Assembly: GCA_009392515.1 (NCBI GenBank)
Contig: VFGE01000038.1
Span: forward strand, 1 to 62,238
Source of the DNA: SAR202 cluster bacterium
GTDB taxonomy: Bacteria; Chloroflexota; Dehalococcoidia; Lucifugimonadales; UBA6952
DNA: 62,238 nucleotides
Reading direction: 5' to 3'
Every line of letters begins with the position of its first letter. Within the stretch, counting starts at the first letter, position 1. Shown here piece after piece: positions 43,691-52,666 of this stretch. The position numbers and the translations under genes were made by a program. The notes beneath the pieces are model-generated. The model saw only the letters and a program-made list of their open reading frames with translations, had not been told where the DNA came from and ran no database searches.

Positions 43691-44539
43691 ATGGAAGAAT
43701 TAATAAATCGTATGAATGCTATGTGTTCAGAATCTCCATTTCAAAGTGGATGGTATCTAAAAAACTTACAAACTAATGAAAGTGCTAATTATTATGGTGA
43801 TGTTGTCGTTCCTTCTGCAAGCACAAGGAAAATTGCTATATTAATGAATGCTATGAAATGGATACATGAAGGGAAACTCTCATTAGATCAACCTATACGT
43901 ATTGATGAAACGAATCAATATGTCGGGAATTCATCTGGTTGCTTTCAATATCTTCGCCCTGGTTTTACCGTACAACTTTATGATGTATTAACTATGATGA
44001 TTATTGTAAGTGATAATACATCTACGGGTATTGTGGCAAATTTGTTAGGTTTGGATAGTATTAATGAATTTTCCCAATCTATTGGAATGATAGGTACAAC
44101 TCATCGTCACAAATTACCACCATTAGACTTATCAATAGACCATTCTTTAGATTATACAAATAGTACTACACCAAACGATGTTGGGCTAATTTTAGAACTA
44201 ATTTTACTGGGTACAAATGATGAAAAAGTCGCAAATAAACTTGGTTCTTCCAAAGAATTATGCCAGATTGCTCTAGATATCTTACTAAATCAAAAACTGA
44301 ATAATAAACTACCAGCACTACTTCCTAAAGGCACTAAAGTTGCTCATAAAACAGGTACAGGTGCAAGAAATTATAACGATGCAGGGATAATATTTTTAGA
44401 TGATTCTCCTTTGTTTATTTTGACTGTTTTTACTGAAAATGTTCCAACTAGTTTGGCAGATGGTAGAGCAGGTCATGGAGTAGCTTGTGATTTGGTAGCT
44501 CGTTTATCATCAGAAGCATACAATTACTTTATAAACTAA
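43691..44539 (+). CDS. Penicillin-binding-fold serine hydrolase (class A beta-lactamase-like)
   Basis: 282-residue serine hydrolase. The catalytic S44-T-R-K47 tetrad, an SDN motif in IIVSDNTSTG and KTGTG follow the class A order. The omega-loop E-x-x-L-N motif that activates water in true beta-lactamases is missing; the stretch reads HKLPPLDLSIDH. No signal peptide is evident. It may be a cytosolic or unconventional transpeptidase/esterase relative rather than an antibiotic-resistance enzyme. GAGG precedes the ATG; the next gene begins at the very next base after its stop. Confidence 0.85.
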   Translation: MEELINRMNAMCSESPFQSGWYLKNLQTNESANYYGDVVVPSASTRKIAILMNAMKWIHEGKLSLDQPIRIDETNQYVGNSSGCFQYLRPGFTVQLYDVLTMMIIVSDNTSTGIVANLLGLDSINEFSQSIGMIGTTHRHKLPPLDLSIDHSLDYTNSTTPNDVGLILELILLGTNDEKVANKLGSSKELCQIALDILLNQKLNNKLPALLPKGTKVAHKTGTGARNYNDAGIIFLDDSPLFILTVFTENVPTSLADGRAGHGVACDLVARLSSEAYNYFIN

Positions 44540-44794
44540 ATGCTTCTATTAATCGTTATTATTCTCAACCTAATTTCGTTGATTTTACTATCATTGGATA
44601 AACGATATGCAATCTATAACCAACGTAGAATTCCTGAAAAGTATTTTTACCTTCTTTCCTTAGCAGGAGGATGGTTATTAGGAGTTTTGACAATATATAC
44701 GATAAAACATAAAAATCGGAAAAGATCTTTTTTATTTAAGTATTATGGTGCGTCAATTATATCGCTAGGAATGTATTTGGGATTTATATTATAA
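44540..44794 (+). CDS. DUF1294 small membrane protein
   Basis: 84-residue protein with three hydrophobic segments. The DUF1294 pattern is clear: DKRYAIYNQRRIPEKYFYLL, LAGGWLLGVL and the basic KHKNRKRSF. Function of the family is unknown. The ATG directly follows the serine-hydrolase stop, so translation is probably coupled. It overlaps the stop of the convergent TPP gene by 6 nt. Confidence 0.85.
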   Translation: MLLLIVIILNLISLILLSLDKRYAIYNQRRIPEKYFYLLSLAGGWLLGVLTIYTIKHKNRKRSFLFKYYGASIISLGMYLGFIL

Positions 44795-46459
44795 AGATCC
44801 ATCAATAACAATATCTAATAAAGCAGGTTTTCCAGATGCTACAGCTTTATCGATTGCTGGTTTTATTTCTTCTGGTTTAGTGATTCTTGTTCCTGAGACC
44901 CCCATACTATTTGCAATAGCTGCCATATCAAATGGGGTATTAAAATCAGAATACAATAGATTAGCGCCTGCAGTTTCTGGCAAATCTAATATATCTTTTT
45001 GATATACGTTAAAATTAACCTTCAAAACACGGTACATACCATTATTACAAATAATAAATACACAAGGAATATTATCGTTGGCTGCGGTCCATAATCCTTG
45101 AATAGTCATCATTGCACTACCATCACCAATAATTCCAAAAACAGTTCTGTCAGGATATGCGCATTGATTACCAATAGTAGCACCAATACCACCACCTATA
45201 GATTGACCTCTTACGGCTCTTAAATCGCCACGATTCTCAGGCTTAAAGTAGTATCGTAATGCAGCTCGATTACTAATTGAGTCATCTAAAATAACGGCAT
45301 TTTCAGGTACTGCATTTGCAATTTCATACATCATTCTTGCCGGTATCATAGGGCTTTGATTCCATTTAGCCGACAAAGATTCTTCATATGTTTTTTGACT
45401 TTCTTCAAATTCTTTTGAAATAGTATTTTTTCTTTTTGAAATTATTTCATTACTTTTGTCGTTTAATAGAGGTTTAACAGTTTTTATTAATTCATTAAGA
45501 GCAAGTTTGCAATGTGAAATTATTCCAACAGAAACAGGTTCGGATTTTCCTACTTTACCAGGAACTGGGTCTATATGGATTAATTTTACATCTTGATTTA
45601 ATATGGGGTCTCCCCAATAAAATAGTTCTTCAAATGTATCCATACCAACTGTTAGTACAAGATCAACACGTTTTAATATTTCTCTATGGTCAGCTACACG
45701 TAAAGATAAATTTCCCATGAATTGTGGATGAGTAGTAGGAAATGCTACCTCTGCACCTCTGGATTGATATACAGGTAACCCTAATAGCTCAGCAAGTTCA
45801 ATAGCTTCATTTACTGCGTGGTCATCAGAAGCTCGATCTCCAACTATCATAATGGGTTTTTCAGATTCAACTAACAGAGATGCACTTTCTTTTATTCCTT
45901 GGATGCTAGGTCTTGTTTCATCAAAAATTTTAGTTGATGGAATAATGTTCATCTCAGCAGTACCTTCTAGAGCATTAGCAGTGAATCCAACGTAAACTGG
46001 CCCTTTAGGGTGACTATTTGCTTCATTGAAAGCGCGTCTCATAGCACTAGGTATTTGATCAGGGTGAGTTAATTCAACAGCCCATTTTGTTACAGGTCTA
46101 ACAAGTTCTGCTAAGTCTGTTTTATTTTCAGTAATTTTGCGTACATCATAGTTTGCAGACGTTACAACCATAGGTGTACCCGTATTTAAAGCATCTAACA
46201 TTAATGCTATACCATTAGCCAAACCACTATCTACATGAAGGCTTACAAAAGAAGCTGTTTCAGTTGCCCGTGCGTATGATTCTCCCATACCTACAGCAAC
46301 ACTTTCTTGAAGAGCAAGAATATATTTAAATTCAGGGTAGTCACCAAGCATATCAATAATTGGCCCTTCACTTGTTCCTGGATTTCCAAAAATATATTCA
46401 ACACCCTCAGCTTTAAGCATTTCTAGCAAAGCTTTTTTACCTGTCATAATTTCTGACAT
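44789..46459 (-). CDS. Thiamine-diphosphate-dependent decarboxylase (benzoylformate decarboxylase-like), copy 3
   Basis: 556-residue TPP enzyme. It opens MTGKKALLEMLKAEGVEYIF then GNPGTSE, resembling benzoylformate decarboxylase. The catalytic Glu is in ALQESVAVGMGESYARA and an active-site His is in FVSLHVDSGLANG, as in MdlC. The TPP motif is GDGSAMMTIQGLWTAA then CNNGMYRVLK. The start at 46459 has AAGGAG at 6 nt; an upstream in-frame ATG at 46495 has no site. It probably decarboxylates a 2-oxoacid. Confidence 0.85.
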   Translation of the reverse strand: MSEIMTGKKALLEMLKAEGVEYIFGNPGTSEGPIIDMLGDYPEFKYILALQESVAVGMGESYARATETASFVSLHVDSGLANGIALMLDALNTGTPMVVTSANYDVRKITENKTDLAELVRPVTKWAVELTHPDQIPSAMRRAFNEANSHPKGPVYVGFTANALEGTAEMNIIPSTKIFDETRPSIQGIKESASLLVESEKPIMIVGDRASDDHAVNEAIELAELLGLPVYQSRGAEVAFPTTHPQFMGNLSLRVADHREILKRVDLVLTVGMDTFEELFYWGDPILNQDVKLIHIDPVPGKVGKSEPVSVGIISHCKLALNELIKTVKPLLNDKSNEIISKRKNTISKEFEESQKTYEESLSAKWNQSPMIPARMMYEIANAVPENAVILDDSISNRAALRYYFKPENRGDLRAVRGQSIGGGIGATIGNQCAYPDRTVFGIIGDGSAMMTIQGLWTAANDNIPCVFIICNNGMYRVLKVNFNVYQKDILDLPETAGANLLYSDFNTPFDMAAIANSMGVSGTRITKPEEIKPAIDKAVASGKPALLDIVIDGSL

Positions 46460-46494
46460 TAACAACTCCTTAATAATTAAGATGAACGAAGTCA

Positions 46495-46507
46495 TAGTAT
46501 AATACTA
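46495..46507. promoter_or_regulatory. 13-bp palindrome upstream of TPP enzyme copy 3
   Basis: TAGTATAATACTA is a perfect palindrome 36-48 nt upstream of the TPP start. Read on the minus strand it gives TAGTATTAT and TATACT, which can act as -10 elements. TAGTATTAT also occurs upstream of TPP copy 1. Confidence 0.35.
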
Positions 46508-46598
46508 AAAATAACATTTTATTAAGATATATTTTGTGATAAAGTAACCTGACTTTCATCTTTAGTTAGTAATTATTCTAAAAAAGGAGTCCTCTAAT

Positions 46599-47357
46599 AT
46601 GACATCAAACCAAAAAGTTGCCGTTGTAACAGGAGCAGGCACAGGCATTGGTAAAAGTGCTACACTTCATTTACTTGCAGATGGATACTCAGTAGCTTTA
46701 GCTGGCAGAAGAGTAGAAACTTTAGAAGAGGTTGTAGCAGAATCAGGAGTCTCAAACTCTAAAGCAATTATCATGCCCACTGATGTAGGAAATCCAGAGG
46801 ATGTTAAAAAGCTTTTCGATGTAATAAAGTCAACATACGGACGATTAGATGTCTTATTTAATAATGCAGGTATTGGTGCTCCTCGTGTGCCTTTTGAAGA
46901 TCTTTCATTAGAAGAATGGCAAAAAGTTGTTGATACAAATTTAACAGGAAGTTTTTTATGTTCTCAATACGCTATTAAAATTATGAAAGACCAGTCTCCT
47001 ATGGGGGGTAGAATTATTAATAATGGTTCTATTGCAGCATATGCTCCTAGGCCGGATGGTGTTGCCTATACATCGACTAAGCATGCTATATCAGGCTTAA
47101 CAAAACAAATATCACTGGATGGTAGAAAATATAATATTGCATCGAGCCAGATAGATATTGGTAATGCTGGTACACCTATGACTGCCCGCATGAAAGATGG
47201 AGTACCCCAACCGAATGGGGATACAATGCCCGAGCCAACATTTGATGTTAATCATGTTGGAGAAACTGTGCTTTACATAGCAAACCTTCCATTAGAAACG
47301 AATATACAGTTTATGACCATTATGGCTACAAAAATGCCATTTATTGGTAGGGGGTAA
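46599..47357 (+). CDS. Short-chain dehydrogenase/reductase
   Basis: 252-residue classical SDR. The cofactor motif is VTGAGTGIGKSA, the NNAG motif is followed by IGAPRVPFEDL, the catalytic Ser lies in INNGSIAAYAPRP and the catalytic Tyr/Lys in YTSTKHA. AAGGAG precedes the ATG. It is divergent from the TPP enzyme and convergent with the CapA-like gene. The absence of an Asp after beta-2 (ALAGRR) suggests NADP preference. Substrate is unknown. Confidence 0.92.
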   Translation: MTSNQKVAVVTGAGTGIGKSATLHLLADGYSVALAGRRVETLEEVVAESGVSNSKAIIMPTDVGNPEDVKKLFDVIKSTYGRLDVLFNNAGIGAPRVPFEDLSLEEWQKVVDTNLTGSFLCSQYAIKIMKDQSPMGGRIINNGSIAAYAPRPDGVAYTSTKHAISGLTKQISLDGRKYNIASSQIDIGNAGTPMTARMKDGVPQPNGDTMPEPTFDVNHVGETVLYIANLPLETNIQFMTIMATKMPFIGRG

Positions 47358-47391
47358 GAGTATTTATACCTCGTGGATTCTATTTCTATAG

Positions 47392-48741
47392 TTATATTGT
47401 GATTGTCCCAATTCCGTCTTTAATATCAATTTTTGTTCCATAAGATTCCGATAGTTTTTGAAGCCATCCTAATACTTCATTGCCAAGAGATTTTTCCATA
47501 AGTGTTGGGCGACCTCTTTGCGGAATAGGTAATCCATATCCCATATCAATTGGATATAATGAAATACTACTTAACTCACCATTGGTAAAATTATTTACCG
47601 CTACAACACTTCTCCAGAAAACTGGATCCGAAGGAAATCCTATTTGGTCAAAATTTGATCTTTTAGATAAATAATCACCTGGTGTGTCATCATGAGACAA
47701 ATTAAATCTTCTATACCCTTCATCAGGTGCCCAAGGAACCGTTTCATTTTGAAAAATAAAATTACCCAAACTATAAAAAATTGGCTTGCCTTTATATATT
47801 TCAATACCTCTTAGAAAATGCGGACCATGGCCAGCAAATACATCTGCACCTTGATCAATAACCCAATGGGCAAGCTCTTCAAGAAATTGAGGGGGGCTTG
47901 TCAAAGAAGGTCCATGAACTTCTCCTTCATTACCGCTTTCATGGCAATGTGTCCCATAAACAACCCAGTCAGCTTGTTGTTTAGCACCATTAATCCATTT
48001 TTTTGCACCTTCTAAATCTTCTTTATTCACACTTGTTGATCGGTTAAAATCTTCACCTAAAACAAATTTCCCACCCATAAAATTTATTTCTATATTCGCA
48101 TCTGTTTTTTCACTTACTCCTCCAAATCCGAATTTTTGACCTCTTTCTTGCATATCACTATATCCAAGTTCATCATTAGCTTTTGATAAAGCGTCAAAAA
48201 TCGGCCTGTCTACTGTATGAGATGTATTGTGACGAATAGCATTAATTCCTGGTTTCCCTGGAAAATCTGGTCTTCCTAATCCTGCTCTCGATTGTTCGCT
48301 AAATGTTGTAGATGAAGATAGAATAGCAACTCTACCACGTGGTGAATCTACATAAGCAGGAGATCTAGCTGCATCAAGATTTTTCCCACCTCCAGCTTGT
48401 GGCATATCAAACTCTCGGCAATGTTCTAAAGTCGTTAAAAATCCACCTTCAGAGAAGTCATAAGCATGATTGTTGGCTGTAGTTACAGCATCAATTCCCA
48501 TCCATTGTAATTCAGTGATATTTCTGGGGTCTGATCGAGTAGGTGTTCCGCCACTATATTCCCAACTATGCTCATAATCATGGAAAAGCATTTCCAAATT
48601 TACTACCGAACAGTCAGCTTTTCGTAATATATCTACGAGTTTCAAAAACTCTTTTTCATTATGTGGGCTCATTTTTCTTGTTATCATAGCGTCACCGCCC
48701 ACAGCTATAGATATATCTTTTGTTTGTGCGTTATAAAGCAT
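47392..48741 (-). CDS. CapA-like metallophosphatase-fold protein, copy 2
   Basis: 449-residue paralogue of the gene at 27971-29299. Shared landmarks are IAVGGDAMITRK, VNLEMLF, TTANNHAYDFS, YGTHCHESG, FAGHGPHFLRGIEIYKGKPI and YSLGNFIFQNE. No signal peptide is seen. AGGAGG precedes the ATG, and the acyl-CoA dehydrogenase stop is 15 nt upstream, so the two are co-transcribed. It is probably a cytosolic hydrolase in a catabolic setting rather than a capsule enzyme. Confidence 0.85.
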   Translation of the reverse strand: MLYNAQTKDISIAVGGDAMITRKMSPHNEKEFLKLVDILRKADCSVVNLEMLFHDYEHSWEYSGGTPTRSDPRNITELQWMGIDAVTTANNHAYDFSEGGFLTTLEHCREFDMPQAGGGKNLDAARSPAYVDSPRGRVAILSSSTTFSEQSRAGLGRPDFPGKPGINAIRHNTSHTVDRPIFDALSKANDELGYSDMQERGQKFGFGGVSEKTDANIEINFMGGKFVLGEDFNRSTSVNKEDLEGAKKWINGAKQQADWVVYGTHCHESGNEGEVHGPSLTSPPQFLEELAHWVIDQGADVFAGHGPHFLRGIEIYKGKPIFYSLGNFIFQNETVPWAPDEGYRRFNLSHDDTPGDYLSKRSNFDQIGFPSDPVFWRSVVAVNNFTNGELSSISLYPIDMGYGLPIPQRGRPTLMEKSLGNEVLGWLQKLSESYGTKIDIKDGIGTITI

Positions 48742-48756
48742 TTGGAACCTCCTAAA

Positions 48757-49989
48757 TTAACCTCTAGGTAAACCTAATCCTCGCCTTCCAACTTGGTCTC
48801 TCATAATCTGGACACTTCCATGATTTATGCCAGATTGAAAAGCTCCAAGTAAATTATGAGCGAATATTCCACTGTCGATTGTATTAGCTGAAGTATTTAA
48901 TAATTGACCGTAGGGACCAAGCATTTGTACATAGGCTTCTGTTGCACGCACACCATGCTCTGGAGCCCATACTTTTTCAGCAGAACCTTCATATGAAAAA
49001 TTACCACCATGTTCAACTATGGACATACTTCTCATAGTCATCAGTCTACAAACTTGAGCCTCTATCCACATTTCTGCGGTTTTGTCTCGTATAGTTTCAT
49101 TTTCTTTTATATCATATTCGCCTAAATTATTATTTTTCATCCAGTTAATAATATCTTCATCACGTCTAACTGAAAGTAGATATCGCGACGCTCCTACTCT
49201 ATCAAGATTTAAACCCATCGCTCCTACGTACCATCCCATATTCATTTCTCCTAAAAGTGCAGATTTAGGGACTCTAACATTTTCATAAAATGTTTCATTG
49301 GTTTTTTTATGTCCATAAGTTGTCCCCATTGGAGCAGGGGGGTCATTTTGTATAGAATATAAAGGCCGTATGGTGATACCAGGGGTATCCATTGGTACTA
49401 ATAAAATAGAAATTCCCCTGTGTTTAGGTGCTTCTGGATCTGTACGGACCATTAAATAGACATGAGTTGCGGCATGTGCTCCTGAGGTATAAATCTTTTG
49501 ACCATTTACTATAAAATCATCCCCGTCTACAACAGCTCTGCATTGAAGTGATGCTAGATCTGCGCCGCCACTTGGTTCAGTGAATCCTTGGCAAAAATTT
49601 ATATCACCGTTGATTATACCGGGTATAAAATAATTTTTTTGTTCTTCTGTTCCTGCAGCCATAATAGCGGCTGCAGTACCTCCGGCTCCACCTGCTGAAA
49701 TACCTATTCTCCCAAATTCTTCTTCTACTATGTACTGATCGAGCCTAGAGCCGTCTTGACCACCATATTTTTTTGGCCAACTTATTCCTTGCCAGCCATT
49801 ATCTCGGATTTTTCCTAAAAACTCTCTTAGAGCTTTTCCTTCTGAGCCTTCAATTTCAACATGAGAAATATTTTCTGTACGTTCTGATGCTTCTAGCTCA
49901 TCTTTTACTTCTTGTGTGAGATTTTCTTTAATAAATGTTTTTACTTTATCTCTTAAATCAATGTTTTGATTCATGTAACCAAAATCCAT
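48757..49989 (-). CDS. Acyl-CoA dehydrogenase
   Basis: 410-residue FAD enzyme that desaturates acyl-CoA thioesters. Features in order are an N-terminal helical domain, FCQGFTEPSGGADLASLQ in the beta domain, the GQKIYTSGAHAAT flavin loop, and a C-terminal four-helix domain ending AFQSGINHGSVQIMRDQVG. The catalytic Glu is not obvious at the standard position. It lies in a likely MFS, ACAD, CapA operon on the minus strand. Substrate is unknown; long or branched acyl groups are typical. Confidence 0.9.
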   Translation of the reverse strand: MDFGYMNQNIDLRDKVKTFIKENLTQEVKDELEASERTENISHVEIEGSEGKALREFLGKIRDNGWQGISWPKKYGGQDGSRLDQYIVEEEFGRIGISAGGAGGTAAAIMAAGTEEQKNYFIPGIINGDINFCQGFTEPSGGADLASLQCRAVVDGDDFIVNGQKIYTSGAHAATHVYLMVRTDPEAPKHRGISILLVPMDTPGITIRPLYSIQNDPPAPMGTTYGHKKTNETFYENVRVPKSALLGEMNMGWYVGAMGLNLDRVGASRYLLSVRRDEDIINWMKNNNLGEYDIKENETIRDKTAEMWIEAQVCRLMTMRSMSIVEHGGNFSYEGSAEKVWAPEHGVRATEAYVQMLGPYGQLLNTSANTIDSGIFAHNLLGAFQSGINHGSVQIMRDQVGRRGLGLPRG

Positions 49990-50068
49990 GCAAATCTCCT
50001 GACAATAGTTCCTACTTGATTAATTTTTTTCAATTGTCTGTGTAATCAATTACTCTGTCAATATATAA

Positions 50069-51340
50069 CTATTGCTTTTGAGGCGCTTTAACAAATAAAA
50101 ATGCTAAAGCACTAAATAGTGCCATTATTGCCAAGGTAGGAAAAACAAGAGTGTAGCTTTGGGTTAAGTCATATATTATTCCCGAAAATATAGCACCTAA
50201 AGCTTGCCCACCCCCAATAGATATTTCATTTATACCTCTTATTGATCCTAGAGAGTTTCTTCCGTAAAAATTTGCAATTGCTACAGATGGGACTGTTGTT
50301 AAACCTCCTAGCCCTAGTCCAAAACAGAAAGCAACCAAGTATGCTGATAAAGTTCCATTAACTAATAGATACATTAAGGATACAATTCCTAGTACTGTGA
50401 CTACCATAGCGTAGCAATAACTGATTTTTATTTTTTCTACGATAAAGCCCCATATTGCACCGCCTATACCTGTACCTATAGCAACCATAGTCAAAGCAGA
50501 TGCTGCTAATAATGGATCGATACCTTTATCAATTAATAATGCAGCCTGATGTATATTAATAGCAGAATGGATAAAATACATGAATGAGCTTACAAATACC
50601 AAAATCCAAAGTGTTCGTGTGCGCATAGCTTCTTTAACTGTCCAGATTTCTTTTGTTTCTTGTATGCCTGAGTCAATAGTAGATCCTTCTTTGGCCATTA
50701 TTTCAATATCTGGTTCTAAACCTATATCTTCTGGTTTTGAAACCATAAGAACAATAATTGGTACTAAAGCTACTATCCACACCATAATACCCATCCAAAA
50801 CCATGCTTCTCTCCATCCGACTGTTGATATAAGGAACTGAGCAATTAATGGGAAACCTCCCATTCCTATAGAATGTAGAGTTATAAGAAAACCATTTGCT
50901 CTACCTCTTCTTTTAATAAACCATTGTGAAACTACGGTGCCTGTTCCTACTTGTATAGGTGATGAAAACATCATTCTTCCAATTCCGAATAATAAGTAAA
51001 AACCTATTGGTGTAGCCCACCACCCTAAAGAAAGAGTCGTAAATCCTAGTATAGCAACAGAAATAATTAGGACAATTTGTGATCCAAATTTGTCTATCAT
51101 GCGCCCGGCAAAAGGAGCAGAGGTCATAGCAAGAAAGCCTCCAAATGTTGCCGCTCCAGATATAAAAGTGCGACTCCATCCTAGGTCATCGGCCATTGGT
51201 ATCATAAATACTGATAAGATTAAAGCAGAAGCTGTGTTACGTACAACTACCGCTGTACCTGCAGAAAAAAGAATCACCCATCCATAGTAAAATGGCAAGG
51301 ATTGAGCTAATTTTAGTTGAAATTTTTGTAATCGATTCAT
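50069..51340 (-). CDS. MFS transporter, monocarboxylate/OFA-like
   Basis: 423-residue secondary transporter with twelve hydrophobic segments. It shows FYYGWVILFSAGTAVV at the start, a characteristic of the monocarboxylate/oxalate-formate group, and the GRMIDKFGSQIVL motif between TM2 and TM3. The adjoining acyl-CoA dehydrogenase and CapA genes suggest uptake of a carboxylic acid. Its cargo cannot be decided by sequence. The divergent gap to the nucleosidase holds two TATAAT-like -10 elements. Confidence 0.88.
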   Translation of the reverse strand: MNRLQKFQLKLAQSLPFYYGWVILFSAGTAVVVRNTASALILSVFMIPMADDLGWSRTFISGAATFGGFLAMTSAPFAGRMIDKFGSQIVLIISVAILGFTTLSLGWWATPIGFYLLFGIGRMMFSSPIQVGTGTVVSQWFIKRRGRANGFLITLHSIGMGGFPLIAQFLISTVGWREAWFWMGIMVWIVALVPIIVLMVSKPEDIGLEPDIEIMAKEGSTIDSGIQETKEIWTVKEAMRTRTLWILVFVSSFMYFIHSAINIHQAALLIDKGIDPLLAASALTMVAIGTGIGGAIWGFIVEKIKISYCYAMVVTVLGIVSLMYLLVNGTLSAYLVAFCFGLGLGGLTTVPSVAIANFYGRNSLGSIRGINEISIGGGQALGAIFSGIIYDLTQSYTLVFPTLAIMALFSALAFLFVKAPQKQ

Positions 51341-51410
51341 ATGTGAAAAATTAGATTGATATGTATAATATTATAATTGATCACTTAAAGATATGCTAAA
51401 GGAGAAGAAT

Positions 51411-51947
51411 TTGGATTTATTGGTAGTTGCCTTAAAAGATGAATTTGTTCACCCAGATAAGCCTGATAATTTGGAAATTATTTATACTGGAGTTGGTAAG
51501 GTTAATGCTTCTTTTGCATTAACTAAAGCCATATATGAATATAAGCCCAGTAGAGTTTTTAATTTTGGTACTGCAGGTGCTATATCTGATAATTTACATG
51601 GTTTGATAACCGTAACTGGATTTATTGAAAGAGATATGGATGCTACAGGACATGATATGGGGTTTGAGTTAGGGCAAACACCATTTGAGGACGAAATTAT
51701 AATAGGGCATCAAGGAATTATTTGTGGTACTGGGGACTCTTTTGTAACTTCTATACCTTCAGTAAAATGTGATTTAGTAGATATGGAAGGTTATGCTTTA
51801 GCTAAAATTTGTAAATATATGAACATTCCATTTCAATGTTATAAATTTATATCTGATAAAGCTGATAATACTGCTTCTGAAGACTGGCAAAAATCTGTTA
51901 ATGATGGTCAATCGTTATTTCTTGATAAATTAAATGAAATCCTGTAA
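51411..51947 (+). CDS. Nucleoside phosphorylase-fold nucleosidase (MTAN-like)
   Basis: 178-residue protein of the PNP/UDP family, close to short bacterial nucleosidases. It shows YTGVGKVNASFALTKAI and VFNFGTAGAIS, then CGTGDSFVTS, and LVDMEGYALAKICK where Met-Glu binds ribose and the Asp is in FISDKADN. The TTG start at 51411 has AAGGAG at 7 nt; an ATG at 51393 overlaps that site and is less likely. It would hydrolyse 5'-methylthioadenosine or a related nucleoside. It is convergent with tRNA-Lys. Confidence 0.85.
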   Translation: MDLLVVALKDEFVHPDKPDNLEIIYTGVGKVNASFALTKAIYEYKPSRVFNFGTAGAISDNLHGLITVTGFIERDMDATGHDMGFELGQTPFEDEIIIGHQGIICGTGDSFVTSIPSVKCDLVDMEGYALAKICKYMNIPFQCYKFISDKADNTASEDWQKSVNDGQSLFLDKLNEIL

Positions 51948-51969
51948 AAATTAATTGAATTTAAAAAGA

Positions 51970-52045
51970 TGGTGGGCCGTGAGGGACTCGAACCCTCGAC
52001 ACATGGATTAAAAGTCCACTGCTCTACCAACTGAGCTAACGGCCC
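51970..52045 (-). tRNA. tRNA-Lys(UUU)
   Basis: On the minus strand, GGGCCGT pairs with ACGGCCC as the 7-bp acceptor stem. The D arm (GCTCAGTTGGTAGAGC), anticodon loop CTTTTAA with anticodon UUU, and T arm (GTTCGAGTCCC) are all canonical. The CCA end is encoded (51970-51972). Confidence 0.98.
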
Positions 52046-52119
52046 AAAAAATTGCACAACGATTTTCTATATTACAATACTTAAGCGTACTTTTCCATTT
52101 TGTAGAGTAATTTAAAGAT

Positions 52120-52608
52120 CTAGATGTTGATATTATTACATTTTTCGCAAGTTGATTCAGGTATGAATCCATATTTCATTAAAATTGCAAAAACATAACA
52201 ACCAGCACAGAATCCAAGTATTGATTCCAGAGCAGCAAAAATTCCTATAACCGAAATTATGAAATAAGCAGTAATTGTTGAAGATAAAACAAATTCTGCA
52301 ATAACAGCTAATAAGCTAAGTGTGAATCCAATAAGTTGCGCAAATCTTTTTGGTGGGCCAGCAACAGGTTTATTTGGTTCACCCAAAATAGGAATTATTA
52401 TTTTTGTTGCTAATAAACCCATGGGGCTTAATGTTGGACCTGTTAAAACTCGAGCTAAGAATCCATAGAGTAGTACCCAAAGAAGTACATTTTGATTAGT
52501 AAATAAGATTATTAATATTAATATAATAACCATACCTGCAACAAGGCGCGCGGCATATTCATTAACAGGATGTGGAAAACTAAATAGACCTCTCATTTCT
52601 TCACCCAA
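52120..52608 (-). CDS. DUF4395 membrane protein
   Basis: 162-residue protein with about four membrane segments. The DUF4395 features are an N-terminal PHPVNEYAAR then hydrophobic pair, a conserved GPTLSPMG, GPPKRFAQ, and a C-terminal CAGCYVF with an additional CEKC near the end. Both CxxC pairs suggest a metal or thiol role; relatives are often near thioredoxin-like or sulfur genes, not seen here. The family function is unknown. A strong promoter lies upstream. Confidence 0.85.
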   Translation of the reverse strand: MGEEMRGLFSFPHPVNEYAARLVAGMVIILILIILFTNQNVLLWVLLYGFLARVLTGPTLSPMGLLATKIIIPILGEPNKPVAGPPKRFAQLIGFTLSLLAVIAEFVLSSTITAYFIISVIGIFAALESILGFCAGCYVFAILMKYGFIPESTCEKCNNINI

Positions 52609-52631
52609 TACCCAATTTAATTAGATTATAA

Positions 52632-52660
52632 ACTATAGGTTAGCATTTTTTTGTTGTCAA
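52632..52660 (-). promoter_or_regulatory. Promoter of the DUF4395 gene
   Basis: On the minus strand, TTGACA (52660-52655) and TATAGT (52637-52632) are 17 nt apart. The start codon is 24 nt downstream of the -10. Confidence 0.7.
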
Positions 52661-52666
52661 TTACCT

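Noticed and set aside
43691-44539. Antibiotic-resistance beta-lactamase
   Set aside because: The omega-loop catalytic Glu motif and a signal peptide are both missing.
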